From positions 124,001 to 188,000 of the forward strand of contig NZ_JADIKE010000035.1 of assembly GCF_016904955.1 (NCBI RefSeq): a DNA stretch of 64,000 nt. Direction: 5' to 3'. The stretch is from Dyella flava (lineage in GTDB: Bacteria > Pseudomonadota > Gammaproteobacteria > Xanthomonadales > Rhodanobacteraceae). The translations under genes were made by a program, and so were the position numbers. Positions within the stretch are counted from its first letter, which is position 1; every line of letters starts with the position of its first letter. The notes beneath the pieces were generated by a model. It saw only the letters and a list, made by a program, of their open reading frames with translations. It was not told the origin of the DNA and searched no databases. Positions 47,865 through 57,239 of the stretch are shown here, piece after piece.

Positions 47865-48767
47865 TCAATGGCGCGGATCGTAATGCGCAAACTGCGCTCG
47901 CAAGGCCTCGTATGCTTCACGCTGCGCTTCGTTATCGACCGGCGGCACCCTGATCGATATCTCCACCAGCTGATCGCCCGGCGTGGAACCGGGCATGCCG
48001 CGCCCCTTCAGACGCAGCTTGCGGCCGGATTGCGAACCGGCCGGAATACGCAGGTCGACCTTACCGGCCAGCGTCGGCACCGGCACGGTCGCGCCCAGGG
48101 CCGCTTCCCACGGACTGACCGGCAGCACATGCAGCACATTCAGGCCATCCAGCTTGAAGCGCGCGTCGTCGCGAATGCCTACTTCGAGCAGCAAGTCGCC
48201 GTTCGGGCCACCTGCCACCCCCGGCTGCCCCTGACCGCTCAGTCGGATCACCTTGCCCGGCTGGATGCCCGCCGGAATCTTGACCTCCAGCACACGCTCC
48301 TTGCCGCTACCGTCGTCCAGGCTCAGGCGTGTGCGCCCGCCATCGAACGCCGTCTGCAGGTCAATCTGCACGTGGGCCTGGACGTCGCGACCACGACGGG
48401 CACGCGGCGGCCCTTGGCGAGCACCGCCTGCCGCACGGCCGAACAGGCTCTCGAAAAAGTCGCTGAAGTCGCCCTCGCCCGCTTCGCCGAAATCGAAGCC
48501 CTGGCCCTGCCCCCAGTTCGGCGGTGGCCGGAACTGCTCGCCCTGGCGGTAGCCGCCTGCGCGCAGCTGATCGTAGGCACGACGCTTCTCGGCATCACGC
48601 AGCACTTCATTGGCCTCGTTGATCGCCTTGAATTTTTCTTCGGCGCCGGCGTCCTTGTTTTTGTCCGGATGATATTTGCGTGCCAGCTTGCGATAGGCAG
48701 CCTTGATGTCGGCCTCGCTGGCGTCGGGCTTCACACCCAGGATGTCGTAATAATCTTTGAATTCCAC
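47865..48767 (-). CDS. cbpA: DnaJ-class co-chaperone (CbpA-like)
   Basis: A 300-residue J-domain protein. The J domain (about 1-70) has [44 protein letters not shown] with the HPD motif. A Gly/Phe-rich region ([23 protein letters not shown]) and a C-terminal substrate-binding region without the DnaJ zinc finger follow ([18 protein letters not shown] ... [21 protein letters not shown]). It stimulates DnaK. The GTG at 48767 ([11 protein letters not shown]) is preferred, with GGGGAG 8 bases upstream. It is downstream of hsp20. Confidence 0.9.
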   Translation of the reverse strand: MEFKDYYDILGVKPDASEADIKAAYRKLARKYHPDKNKDAGAEEKFKAINEANEVLRDAEKRRAYDQLRAGGYRQGEQFRPPPNWGQGQGFDFGEAGEGDFSDFFESLFGRAAGGARQGPPRARRGRDVQAHVQIDLQTAFDGGRTRLSLDDGSGKERVLEVKIPAGIQPGKVIRLSGQGQPGVAGGPNGDLLLEVGIRDDARFKLDGLNVLHVLPVSPWEAALGATVPVPTLAGKVDLRIPAGSQSGRKLRLKGRGMPGSTPGDQLVEISIRVPPVDNEAQREAYEALRAQFAHYDPRH

Positions 48768-48797
48768 ACTGCCACTCCCCGGCTGATTCCAATACAG

Positions 48798-48833
48798 GCA
48801 GCCCACCACGGATCATCGTCCGTGGCGGGCTGC
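48798..48833 (-). other. Hairpin between hsp20 and cbpA
   Basis: GCAGCCCACCACGGA pairs with TCCGTGGCGGGCTGC (one mismatch) around TCATCG, giving a 15-base stem. There is no T-run. It probably attenuates or protects the hsp20 mRNA while allowing some read-through into cbpA. Confidence 0.45.
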
Positions 48834-48858
48834 TTCCGCAACATCAAGCGATGTGCAG

Positions 48859-49311
48859 TTACTGCGCAGTGTTGATGGTGATGCGCCGTGGTGCGGTTTC
48901 CGCCTTCTTCGGAATCACGATTTCCAGCACCCCATGCTTGCCGGTGGCACTGACGCTGTCGGCGTCGGCGCTGTCGGGCAAGCTAAAACGACGATGGAAG
49001 CTGCCGTGGGCGCGTTCAACACGGGTGAAGCGACCGCTCTGATCGCTCTTCTCGACCGAACGCTCGCCTTTGATGGAAAGAATGCCCTTTTCCATGCTCA
49101 CTTCAATGGATGCCGGATCGACGCCGGGCACATCCACGAAGATCACGAAGCGCTGCTCTTCTTCCTTGATGTCCACGCGTGGCGCCCATTGGCTGGTCAC
49201 GACGTTAGAGGCATCGCTGTCATCCTGCACGAAAAAGCGGTCAAAAACGTGGCGGATGTCCGACGGAAAGGCACTGGTAGTACCCCACAATGTATTGCGG
49301 CTGAGACTCAT
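48859..49311 (-). CDS. Small heat-shock protein, Hsp20 family
   Basis: A 150-residue alpha-crystallin-domain chaperone. It has the N-terminal stretch FPSDIRHVFDRFF, the ACD core WAPRVDIKEEEQRFVIFVDVPGVDPASIEVSMEKGILSIKGERSVE and the C-terminal GVLEIVIPKK (the anchoring I-x-I/V motif). It binds unfolding proteins without ATP and passes them to DnaK systems, consistent with the J-protein gene behind it. A candidate heat-shock/sigma-70 promoter is at 49358-49385. Confidence 0.92.
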   Translation of the reverse strand: MSLSRNTLWGTTSAFPSDIRHVFDRFFVQDDSDASNVVTSQWAPRVDIKEEEQRFVIFVDVPGVDPASIEVSMEKGILSIKGERSVEKSDQSGRFTRVERAHGSFHRRFSLPDSADADSVSATGKHGVLEIVIPKKAETAPRRITINTAQ

Positions 49312-49357
49312 GGCTATTTACCTCAAAATGGTTGCGGTGCGCTCACCGCCTGACAGC

Positions 49358-49385
49358 TAGATAGTTCCAAAGCTGATGCTTTCAA
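49358..49385 (-). promoter_or_regulatory. Candidate promoter of hsp20
   Basis: On the minus strand, CCTTGAAA (ending with TTGAAA at 49385-49380) and TATCTA (49363-49358) are 16 bases apart. The CTTGAA box also fits a sigma-32 -35, but the CCCCAT-type sigma-32 -10 is only partial (GGAACTAT). Confidence 0.4.
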
Positions 49386-49447
49386 GGCGACAACCCACCC
49401 TGCCAGGCAGTAGCATCCCGCCGTTGCCATGCCTACAGCGAGCCTCC

Positions 49448-49936
49448 ATGACCATCCAGATCGGCCAGACCTTGCCGGATATCGACATCGCCGTTATCGA
49501 CGACGGTGCCGATGTTCAGCGCAGCTCCACCGCACCGCTTTTTACCGGACGCAATGTCGTGCTGCTCGCCGTGCCGGGGGCGTTCACGCCAACCTGCTCG
49601 GAGCGTCATTTGCCGGGCTACGTAAAGCACTATGACGCATTCAAGGCGCGCGGCCTTGAGGTGTACTGCATGGCCGTCAACGACGCCTATGTGATGAAAG
49701 CCTGGGCGATATCGCAGCGTGTGCCAGCCGGATTCAAGCTGCTGGCCGATGGCAATGGCTCTTTTACCAAGTCATTGGGACTGGAAATGGACGGCAGTGC
49801 ATACGGCATGGGCATGCGTTCACGCCGTTTCGCGTTGTACGCCGAAGACGGCGTGGTGAAGCTGCTCCATATCGAAAGCCCTGGCGAACTGCGAGTGACG
49901 ACGGCCGAAGCGATGCTTGACGCCACACCGCATTAA
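49448..49936 (+). CDS. Peroxiredoxin, Prx5 type
   Basis: A 162-residue thiol peroxidase. The peroxidatic cysteine motif VPGAFTPTCSERHLPGY (Cys about 50) and the downstream AYVMKAWA and FKLLADGNGSFTKSLGL match the Prx5 group. It is a single-Cys or glutaredoxin-assisted type with no second redox Cys pair beyond the resolving candidate near VYCMAVND. The ATG at 49448 follows AGCCTCC, which is not a good ribosome binding site; an upstream in-frame start at 49376 is unlikely on conservation grounds. Confidence 0.92.
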   Translation: MTIQIGQTLPDIDIAVIDDGADVQRSSTAPLFTGRNVVLLAVPGAFTPTCSERHLPGYVKHYDAFKARGLEVYCMAVNDAYVMKAWAISQRVPAGFKLLADGNGSFTKSLGLEMDGSAYGMGMRSRRFALYAEDGVVKLLHIESPGELRVTTAEAMLDATPH

Positions 49937-50118
49937 GGCCTACATGAGATCGCGACTTGCATCACACAGCAACATGAGAAATACCCTACAAGATCGTGGC
50001 CGGGTGTAACCAGGTGATCCAGCTTGCCACGTGCCGGAAAGCACACCGGTGAGGCCCCACCGGCGTCATCAATAAGGAATGCACAGCGTGTCGTGCTGGA
50101 TCGTTGCGGAGGTCTATC
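49937..50118. other. Intergenic region before the small secreted protein
   Basis: About 180 bases without a gene. The stretch CATAAT-like AATACCCTACAAG (49979-49991) may be part of a promoter. No pair could be assigned with confidence. Confidence 0.35.
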
Positions 50119-50412
50119 ATGAAACGCCATGGCTTGTTGCTGTCATTGCTCTTGATGCCGCTGTTAGCAACTGGCGCTCACGCGGCAAACACCATCAGCG
50201 GCGGCACCATCACCTTTCGTGGGCTCATCACACAGCCCACCACTGCGTCCTCGCCGACGGGAACCTATGGCAAGTCCAGATCTTCTGTAGTCACGACGAC
50301 TTTGCCACTAGGCCAGGCACGCCTATTGCTGTCCAGCGATGTACTGAATTTTTTCAGCACATACGCGCACGCTGACGCCAAATTCGTAAGCACGACTTAT
50401 CCACCCCCGTAA
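50119..50412 (+). CDS. Small secreted fimbrial-like protein
   Basis: A 97-residue exported protein. The signal peptide MKRHGLLLSLLLMPLLATGAHA (cleavage at about 22/23) is followed by NTISGGTITFRGLITQPTT, similar to the first strand of type 1 fimbrial subunits, and by LLLSSDVLNFFSTYAHADAKFVSTTYPPP at the end. It lacks the two cysteines of classical pilin domains, and no chaperone or usher gene is near. GGAGG 7 bases upstream supports the ATG. Similar single-domain proteins are annotated as type 1 fimbrial-like in related genera (from memory). Its biological role is unknown. Confidence 0.7.
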   Translation: MKRHGLLLSLLLMPLLATGAHAANTISGGTITFRGLITQPTTASSPTGTYGKSRSSVVTTTLPLGQARLLLSSDVLNFFSTYAHADAKFVSTTYPPP

Positions 50413-50559
50413 ACGTTACCCGTGATGTCCTGGCATAGGCCGGCGGACTTCTCCTGGCGAACGCAATTGGGTAGCCGACTTCATGCAGCACATGCACACG
50501 TGCCTTCGCATCGTTGCAACCTGGCCTGGATGAGTCGCTAGGACAGGCAGCGCATCCAC
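50413..50559. other. Intergenic stretch before the gyrA terminator
   Basis: About 150 bases downstream of the small secreted protein. No gene, repeat or terminator for that protein was found before the gyrA terminator. Confidence 0.3.
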
Positions 50560-50591
50560 AAAAACAAAGCCCCGGCATGACCGGGGCTTTG
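50560..50591 (-). terminator. Terminator of gyrA
   Basis: CAAAGCCCCGG/CCGGGGCTTTG around CATGA. On the minus strand it is followed by TTTTTGTGG. It lies 22 bases after the gyrA stop. Confidence 0.88.
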
Positions 50592-50612
50592 CATCGACAC
50601 GACGTAAAAAAC

Positions 50613-53219
50613 TTACTCGACGCCGGGCTGCGTGTCAGCGGGCTCACCCTGCTCGGGTGGCATGCCCTCAACGGCTTCAGCCTCATCGCCATTGCTTTCA
50701 TCGGCATCCAGACGCACTACGCTGACCAGCGCCTCTTCAGTAGGCAGGCGAATCAGCGTCACGCCTTGTGTATTGCGGCCAAGCTGTGAAATCTCTGTCA
50801 CGCGAGTGCGCACCAGGGTGCCCTGGTTGGAAATAAGCATCAGCTCATGTGCTTCGGTAACTTGCACCGCGGAGACCAGGGCGCCATTGCGCTCGGAGCA
50901 CTGAATACCGATCACGCCTTGTGTGCCACGGCCCTTCTTGGGGAACTCGTCGAGCTGGGTACGCTTGCCATAGCCACGTTCGGTCGCGGTAAGGACATCG
51001 CCTTCCGATGCAACAATCAGCGAAACCACCTTGGCGCTGTCAGTTAGCTTCATGCCGCGGACGCCGGTGGCGGTACGGCCCATCGAACGCACTTCACCTT
51101 CGTCGAAGCGTACGGCCTTGCCATTCGACGCAAACAGCAACACATCACTGTTGCCGTCGGTCAGCTCAACACCCACGAGCGCATCGCCTTCGTCCAGATT
51201 GATGGCGATCTTGCCTTTCTGTAGCTGATAGGCGAATTCGGTCAGCGGCGTCTTCTTCACCGTGCCTTGCGCAGTGGCAAAGAACACAAAGCGGTCTTCG
51301 CTGTATTCATGTACCGGCAGCACGGCCTGCACCTTCTCGCCTTCTGCCAGCGGCAGCAGGTTTACCATCGGCTTGCCGCGCGCGTTAGGACCGGCTTCTG
51401 GCATCTGGTACACCTTGAGCCAGTAAACGCGTCCGGTGCTGGTGAACGTGAGCAGCGTGTCGTGAGTGTTCACCACCCACAGCTGTTCGACGAAATCTTC
51501 TTCCTTCAAGGCCGATGCCGAACGGCCCTTGCCGCCGCGACGCTGCGCACGATAAATGTTGGCGGGCTGACGCTTCACATAGCCGGCGTGCGAGAGCGTG
51601 ACTACCACATCTTCCGGTGCGATCAGGTCCAGTACGTTGAGATCTTCCTGGGAATGCTGGATCTCGGTACGGCGAGCATCGCCGAATTCGGTCTTGACCG
51701 CTTCGAGCTCTTCGCGGATCACGGCCAACAGGCGCGCGGGATCTTCCAGGATCTGAATCAAGCCGCGAATGGCTTCCAGGATTTCGCGGTATTCGTCGGA
51801 AAGCTTTTCCTGCTCCAGGCCGGTCAGGCGGTGCAGGCGCATGGCGAGAATTTCCTGCGCCTGCGTGTCGGAAAGCTGATAGCCATCGGCCTTGAGGCCG
51901 TCACGCGGATCCATGTCTTCCGGACGGGACGCCTCTGCGCCAGCGGCAGCCAGCAACGCGTTGACCATCCCGGGCTGCCATTTGCGCGCCACCATGCGCT
52001 CGCGTGCTTCCTGCGGCGAGGCCGAGGTCTTGATCAACTCGATCATCTCGTCGATGTTGGCGAGCGCAACCGTAAGGCCTTCCAAAATATGGGCGCGCGC
52101 GCGCGCCTTGCGCAGTTCGAAAATCGTGCGGCGCGTAACGACTTCGCGACGGTGGCGAATAAAAGCCTCAAGGATCTCCTTGAGGTTGAGCGTGCGCGGC
52201 TGACCATCGACCAGCGCCACCATGTTGATGCCGAAGGTGACCTGCAACTGGGTCTGCTGGAACAGGTTGTTCAGCACGACATCGGCCATCGAATCGCGAC
52301 GGATTTCGATGACGATGCGCATACCATCCTTGTCGGATTCGTCGCGCAGTTCGGAAATGCCCTCGACGCGCTTTTCCTTCACCAGCTCGGCGATCTTCTC
52401 GATCAGGCGGGCCTTGTTAACCTGGTATGGCAGCTCATGGACCAGGATTGTCTCCCGGCCATTGGATTCGGTTTCGATCTCGGTGCGCGCACGCACCAGG
52501 ATTCGGCCGCGACCGGTGCGATAGGCTTCAACGATACCGGCAGCACCGTTGATGATGCCGGCGGTCGGAAAATCCGGACCGGGCACGTGCTGCATCAACT
52601 CGTCGACGCCGAGCGAGGGTTCATCAATCAATGCGATGGTCGCAGAGATCACTTCGCTGAGGTTGTGCGGAGGCACGTTGGTCGCCATGCCTACCGCGAT
52701 ACCCGCCGAGCCGTTCACCAGCAGGTTTGGCACGCGGGTGGGCAACACCAGCGGCTCGTGTTCGCTTTCGTCGTAGTTGGGACCGAAGTCGACGGTTTCC
52801 TTGTCGATATCGGCCAACAGCTCATGCGTGAGCTTGGCCATGCGCACTTCGGTGTAACGCATGGCTGCTGCGTTATCGCCGTCAACGGAACCGAAGTTAC
52901 CCTGGCCATCGACCAGCATGTAGCGCAGCGAGAACGGCTGCGCCATGCGCACGATGGCGTCGTAAACGGAAGCATCACCGTGCGGGTGATATTTACCGAT
53001 CACGTCACCGACGACGCGGGCAGATTTCTTGTACGGCTTGTTCCAGGCATTGCCCAGCTCGTTCATCGCAAACAACACACGGCGATGCACTGGCTTCAGA
53101 CCGTCCCGGACATCCGGGAGGGCGCGTCCCACGATCACGCTCATGGCGTAATCGAGGTAGCTCTGGCGCATTTCGTCTTCGATATTGACGCGGATGACTT
53201 CTTTGGCGAGCTCTGCCAT
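50613..53219 (-). CDS. gyrA: DNA gyrase subunit A
   Basis: An 868-residue topoisomerase II breakage-reunion subunit with a C-terminal beta-pinwheel. The catalytic tyrosine is in [12 protein letters not shown]. The QRDR reads [15 protein letters not shown], so the residue equivalent to E. coli Ser83 is Ala and the one equivalent to Ala84 is Ser. The GyrA box-like QRRGGKGR lies in the C-terminal domain. The tail is acidic ([20 protein letters not shown]). The ATG at 53219 with AGGGAAG upstream is preferred over a TTG one codon earlier. Confidence 0.96.
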   Translation of the reverse strand: MAELAKEVIRVNIEDEMRQSYLDYAMSVIVGRALPDVRDGLKPVHRRVLFAMNELGNAWNKPYKKSARVVGDVIGKYHPHGDASVYDAIVRMAQPFSLRYMLVDGQGNFGSVDGDNAAAMRYTEVRMAKLTHELLADIDKETVDFGPNYDESEHEPLVLPTRVPNLLVNGSAGIAVGMATNVPPHNLSEVISATIALIDEPSLGVDELMQHVPGPDFPTAGIINGAAGIVEAYRTGRGRILVRARTEIETESNGRETILVHELPYQVNKARLIEKIAELVKEKRVEGISELRDESDKDGMRIVIEIRRDSMADVVLNNLFQQTQLQVTFGINMVALVDGQPRTLNLKEILEAFIRHRREVVTRRTIFELRKARARAHILEGLTVALANIDEMIELIKTSASPQEARERMVARKWQPGMVNALLAAAGAEASRPEDMDPRDGLKADGYQLSDTQAQEILAMRLHRLTGLEQEKLSDEYREILEAIRGLIQILEDPARLLAVIREELEAVKTEFGDARRTEIQHSQEDLNVLDLIAPEDVVVTLSHAGYVKRQPANIYRAQRRGGKGRSASALKEEDFVEQLWVVNTHDTLLTFTSTGRVYWLKVYQMPEAGPNARGKPMVNLLPLAEGEKVQAVLPVHEYSEDRFVFFATAQGTVKKTPLTEFAYQLQKGKIAINLDEGDALVGVELTDGNSDVLLFASNGKAVRFDEGEVRSMGRTATGVRGMKLTDSAKVVSLIVASEGDVLTATERGYGKRTQLDEFPKKGRGTQGVIGIQCSERNGALVSAVQVTEAHELMLISNQGTLVRTRVTEISQLGRNTQGVTLIRLPTEEALVSVVRLDADESNGDEAEAVEGMPPEQGEPADTQPGVE

Positions 53220-53356
53220 CAATCAGCTTCCCTGGTAACAAATAAGAGCCCCGGAACAGGCGTCCGAACGCTTGTCTGCGGGGGTCAGGCGGTAGCGTTA
53301 AAGTGTAACACAAAAGGGCTTGAAAAGCGCCTAAAAAAGCATTTTCAATCAATAAG

Positions 53357-53767
53357 TTACCAGTGAGTTCTGGCGCGCTTGAAAAGAAGTGTTCGAGCGC
53401 TCACGAAATTGACGAAAGCGGCGAAAAGCGACCCCACCCCAACGGCCAGCACAGGCCATTTGTGCCAGCTCGGAAACTCGATCAGGCACGCCACATAGAC
53501 GGCGTAATTGATCGCCGCGCCACCACTCATCAAGGCCATCCAGTGCAACCATTCGGTCATCAGCGACCGGCCACTTTGACGAGCGGAAAAGGTCTGGCTG
53601 CGGTTCCACCACCACGTGGCCGTCGCTGCGGCCAGGAAGGAAATCACCCGGCCGATGTACGGATTGAAGTGCGCAAAGCTCACCAGCATCTGCACGATGC
53701 CGCCATCGACGACTAAACCAATCCCGCCGCCGATGGCAAACAACATCACTTCGTGACGTAGTCTCAT
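53357..53767 (-). CDS. GtrA-like family membrane protein
   Basis: A 136-residue polytopic protein with about four hydrophobic segments: [68 protein letters not shown] and [26 protein letters not shown]. The [10 protein letters not shown] stretch after the second helix is typical. The family is linked to flipping or loading lipid-linked sugars for surface polysaccharides. Its start overlaps the mtnA stop by 4 bases. A polysaccharide partner is not in this window. Confidence 0.85.
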   Translation of the reverse strand: MRLRHEVMLFAIGGGIGLVVDGGIVQMLVSFAHFNPYIGRVISFLAAATATWWWNRSQTFSARQSGRSLMTEWLHWMALMSGGAAINYAVYVACLIEFPSWHKWPVLAVGVGSLFAAFVNFVSARTLLFKRARTHW

Positions 53768-54789
53768 GCCGTGAATACAGCCCGCATGCGTTCCGTAGTG
53801 GGATGCTCGATCACGCCGCGTTCGGTGACGATGGCATCGATCAACGAAGCCGGCGTGACATCAAAAACCGGGTTCCAGGCCTGCGCGCCCTCCACCACCG
53901 TGCGGCGCCCGGCCACGCTTAGCAATTCGGCCGCATCGCGCAATTCAATCTCGATGTCGTCGCCGGAAGCGGTGGCCATATCGACCGTTGAAGACGGCGC
54001 GACCACCATGAACTTCACACCATGGTGGCGAGCAGCGATGGCGAGCTGGTAAGTGCCGATCTTGTTGGCAGTATCGCCATTGGCAGCGATACGGTCGGCG
54101 CCAACGATCACCCACTTCACCTCGCCCGCCTTCATCAGATGCGAGGCCGCGGAGTCGGCGATGAGCTTGGCCGGAATGCCATCACGCACCAGTTCCCACA
54201 TGGTGAGACGCGCACCCTGCTGCCATGGCCGGGTTTCGCCGGCGTAGACATGGTTGATGCGTCCCGCTGCGACACCCGCACGAATCACACCCAACGCCGT
54301 GCCGTAGCCGGAGGTTGCCAGCGAGCCGGTATTGCAATGGGTCATGACGCTGGAGCCCGGAGCAATTAAAGCCGCGCCGAGTTCACCCATATGGCGATTC
54401 GCAGCCAGGTCTTCGTCTTGAATCGCTTGCGCTTCACGTTCCAGCGCGCTGGCATCTGCGCCCGCGGCGATACGCGCCTTCATGCGGTCCAACGCCCACA
54501 TCAGGTTCACTGCCGTGGGGCGCGCCGCGCGCAATTGAGCAAGCGCCTGATCGAGCGGCTCACCTTGCTGCGCGGCAAGGACAACGCCCCAGGCTGCAGC
54601 AATACCGATGGCAGGTGCGCCGCGAACGGCCAGATCCTTGATCGCATGAGTGACGGCCGTCGAATCGCGGCAATCGAGCCATTGCTCCACCGCAGGCAGC
54701 AGACGCTGGTCCAGCAGACGCAGATGGTCGCCATGCCACTGAACGGCGCGAATGGTGTCGTGGATTTGCTTGGAAGAGGCGTTTGTCAT
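53764..54789 (-). CDS. mtnA: S-methyl-5-thioribose-1-phosphate isomerase
   Basis: A 341-residue isomerase of the methionine salvage pathway (MTR-1-P to MTRu-1-P), related to the eIF-2B alpha subunit. Signature segments: [43 protein letters not shown] (catalytic Cys in [10 protein letters not shown]), [16 protein letters not shown] and [22 protein letters not shown] with the catalytic Asp. The other mtn genes are not in the window, but the omega-amidase/aminotransferase pair at 19.5-21.4 kb could serve the last step. Confidence 0.94.
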   Translation of the reverse strand: MTNASSKQIHDTIRAVQWHGDHLRLLDQRLLPAVEQWLDCRDSTAVTHAIKDLAVRGAPAIGIAAAWGVVLAAQQGEPLDQALAQLRAARPTAVNLMWALDRMKARIAAGADASALEREAQAIQDEDLAANRHMGELGAALIAPGSSVMTHCNTGSLATSGYGTALGVIRAGVAAGRINHVYAGETRPWQQGARLTMWELVRDGIPAKLIADSAASHLMKAGEVKWVIVGADRIAANGDTANKIGTYQLAIAARHHGVKFMVVAPSSTVDMATASGDDIEIELRDAAELLSVAGRRTVVEGAQAWNPVFDVTPASLIDAIVTERGVIEHPTTERMRAVFTA

Positions 54790-54908
54790 TTCGCCATTCT
54801 ATCAGGCCGCCGAGACCGATAACTTGGCCCAACAGACCATGCGCGGAGTTACCTCGGACTCGATCCAGGGCTAACTCAAGAGTCCCAAACTTTCGGTCAA
54901 GGCTGCCG

Positions 54909-54938
54909 GGTGCCCCGGATCAAATCCGGGGGCACCCA
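54909..54938. repeat. Palindrome with GGATCAAATCC core
   Basis: GGTGCCCCGGAT and ATCCGGGGGCACC form an inverted repeat with a CAA loop and no T-run. The CCCCGGA...TCCGGGG core also occurs in the REP-like cluster (about 3192-3210, CCCCGGACTTGATCCGGGG), so this is probably a solitary copy of the same palindrome family. It lies downstream of phaC and may also act as its 3' hairpin. Confidence 0.55.
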
Positions 54939-54959
54939 ACGCTGTTCCAGGCCAAGTGA

Positions 54960-56027
54960 TCAGCTGCGATCGCGCAGCCACTGGTGAATCGCCGGAGCGA
55001 CTTCGCGCTGCGCGCGCCCTGACACGTAGATACCGATATGGCCGCCTTTGAAGGCGAGCTCGGTGTAATCGGTGGTGCTGACATGGCGTCCCAACGGCCT
55101 GGAAGCATCCGGCGGCACCAGGTGGTCCTGCGTGGCGTAAATGTTCAGAATGGGCTGCGAAATCATGCCCAGGTCAACCGGCTGCTTGCCAATCTGCAAA
55201 TCGCCCTTGATCAGCTTGTTCTGCTGGAAGAATTCCTTGATGAACTGACGGAATGCTTCGCCGGCCTGATCGGGCGAATCGAAAATCCAGCGCTCCATGC
55301 GCAGGAAGTTTTTCAGCTCGTTGGGATTGTCGAGAATATCGACCATGCCCACGTACTTTTGCTGATTCAAGCGCAAGGGCTTGAGCATCAGGTACACCCA
55401 ATTCATCAGCTCGGCGGGAATGTTGCCCATCGTGTTGACGAACAGATCCACATCCATGCTTTGCACCCATTGCGACAGCATGTTGTCGGGGGTGCGGAAA
55501 TCCACCGGCGTCACCATGGTGATCAGGTTCTTCACCTTCTCCGGATGCATCGCGGTGTAGCACAACGAGAACGTGCCGCCCTGACAAATACCAAGCAGGT
55601 TGATCGCATCCAGACCATGACGCTTGCGAACCACATCGACGCAGCGGTCGAGATAGCCGTTGAGGTAGTCATCCAGGGTCAGCCAGCGATCGGCGCCGTC
55701 CGGATAACCCCAATCGATCAGATAAACATCTTCGCCCTGCGCCAGCAGATTACGCACCAGCGAACGATCTTCCTGCAGGTCGGTCATCCACACGGTGTTC
55801 ACCAGTGCGTAAACGATCAGCGTCGGCACCTTGGCAGTGGGGTTGCTGCTGCCCTTCATGTGCCATAGCGTGAGCTTGTCTTCGCTATAGATCGCTTCGC
55901 GCGGCGTATTGGCGTATTCCTGTTCGGTCAGGCCACGCAGGTTTTGCACGCCGGCAGCCAGCTTGCGCTGGAATCCGGCCATTTCGTTGAAAGCCTGCTG
56001 CGGGTCGATGTGCAACGGAGTATGCAT
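54960..56027 (-). CDS. phaC: Class III poly(3-hydroxyalkanoate) synthase, PhaC subunit
   Basis: A 355-residue alpha/beta-hydrolase-fold polymerase that forms PHA from hydroxyacyl-CoA. The lipase-like box GICQGGTFS holds the catalytic cysteine. DHLVPPDASRPLG carries the catalytic Asp and FKGGHIGIYVSG the catalytic His. The length fits class III rather than the roughly 560-600 residues of class I/II. It follows phaE by 9 bases. Confidence 0.93.
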   Translation of the reverse strand: MHTPLHIDPQQAFNEMAGFQRKLAAGVQNLRGLTEQEYANTPREAIYSEDKLTLWHMKGSSNPTAKVPTLIVYALVNTVWMTDLQEDRSLVRNLLAQGEDVYLIDWGYPDGADRWLTLDDYLNGYLDRCVDVVRKRHGLDAINLLGICQGGTFSLCYTAMHPEKVKNLITMVTPVDFRTPDNMLSQWVQSMDVDLFVNTMGNIPAELMNWVYLMLKPLRLNQQKYVGMVDILDNPNELKNFLRMERWIFDSPDQAGEAFRQFIKEFFQQNKLIKGDLQIGKQPVDLGMISQPILNIYATQDHLVPPDASRPLGRHVSTTDYTELAFKGGHIGIYVSGRAQREVAPAIHQWLRDRS

Positions 56028-56036
56028 GGACGATCC

Positions 56037-57131
56037 TTACTTGCGCTTGCCCGAGGCGGAACGTGCGGTTTTGGCACGCGATGCGGCGGCCGTCTTGTTG
56101 TCGTTATCGTCGGATTTGCGGGCGATCGGCCGAATCTTCGACGCTTTGCTGGCCGCCAGTTCGCGCTTGAGCTCGGCAATTTCGGCTTGCAGCGCATCTA
56201 CTTCTGAGTTGTCCGGCACTGACTGGATCTCGCGTTGCCTGCTCGCCTGTAGTTCGCGGCGCAACTGCTGTACACGCTGGCCAAGGCTATCCACTTCACT
56301 GCGCGTGGGAATGCCCAGTTCGCGGCACATCTGTTCGGTTTGTTGCTGCTGGAGTTTACGCACCTGCATCTGCGCATTGACCAGGGCGCCGAAGACATCG
56401 CGGTATTCATCGCTCAGCGCCATGTTCGCGTAGGCTTCTTCCATGGCGTCCACCCACAGGTCGTACAGGGCTTTCATGGAGTCGACCTGCTTGCCAGGCT
56501 CTGTCCGCTGGCCAAGCATTTCCTGCAGTCGCGCGATGCCCTGCGTATTCACCTGCTGCAGCAAAGCCTGATAGCGGGCGCTGATCTGCATGTATTCATG
56601 GATGGCGGCGGTAAGCGCCTGCTGGTCCTTCTGCGCTTCCCGCGTGAGGCCGAAGTTCGGCATCTGGCTGGGCATGGCGCCCGGCATGGCACCCATGGCA
56701 CCCATAGCACCCATGCCGCCCATCCCGCCAACGCCGGCCATGCCACTCATGCCCGAACGCTGCATGGCCTGTAGCCAGGACTGCCATTGGTGCTCGAGGC
56801 CAAAAGCGGAGGGCGTGTCGATGCCCGCGATCGTCTGCGCAAAGGGTTGGCTGAAAGCCGCGAGAAACGGCTGCATGGCCGCTGGTTGCTGCCAGTTGCC
56901 CAGCGGCCCCATTCCTCCGGCGCCGCCAGCGGCCTGTTGGAGCCAGCTCCCATAGGCCTTGAGGCTGGAAAGGCTGCGCGTCAGCAAGTCTTCGCTGGGT
57001 GCCATCGCAGCGGGACCCGCACCAAAAGGAGCAGGAGCCCCCGATTGCTGCAAATACCGCATCCAGGCATCCCAGGATTGCTGTGCGAAAGCCTGGTAGT
57101 CCTTCAGAAAATCATTGACCTGGTCCGGCAT
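56037..57131 (-). CDS. phaE: Class III PHA synthase, PhaE subunit
   Basis: A 364-residue partner that activates PhaC. The N-terminal QAFAQQSWDAWMRYLQQSG, LKAYGSWLQQAAG and the helical DLWVDAMEEAYANMALSDEYRDVFGALVNAQMQVRKLQQQQTEQMCRELGIPTRSEVDSL are PhaE hallmarks. The C-terminus is a coiled coil with a basic tail (KSDDNDNKTAAASRAKTARSASGKRK). A Met/Gly-rich insertion (about 135-165, repeats of MGG and GAM) is unusual. The ATG at 57131 with GAGGG upstream is chosen over one at 57158. Confidence 0.9.
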   Translation of the reverse strand: MPDQVNDFLKDYQAFAQQSWDAWMRYLQQSGAPAPFGAGPAAMAPSEDLLTRSLSSLKAYGSWLQQAAGGAGGMGPLGNWQQPAAMQPFLAAFSQPFAQTIAGIDTPSAFGLEHQWQSWLQAMQRSGMSGMAGVGGMGGMGAMGAMGAMPGAMPSQMPNFGLTREAQKDQQALTAAIHEYMQISARYQALLQQVNTQGIARLQEMLGQRTEPGKQVDSMKALYDLWVDAMEEAYANMALSDEYRDVFGALVNAQMQVRKLQQQQTEQMCRELGIPTRSEVDSLGQRVQQLRRELQASRQREIQSVPDNSEVDALQAEIAELKRELAASKASKIRPIARKSDDNDNKTAAASRAKTARSASGKRK

Positions 57132-57184
57132 GACTGCACCCTCAAACGGAAGCGTCATCGTATCAAATAGAACCTTGCAGAAAT

Positions 57185-57217
57185 GAAAACGCCCGGCTAC
57201 AAAAGCCGGGCGTTTTC
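57185..57217. terminator. Bidirectional terminator between pnp and phaE
   Basis: GAAAACGCCCGGCT and AGCCGGGCGTTTTC form a 14-base stem around ACAAA, with A/T runs at both outer ends. It ends the infB-pnp operon before the phaE promoter region. Confidence 0.9.
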
Positions 57218-57239
57218 GCTGATCAAGCTGTCAGAAAAC

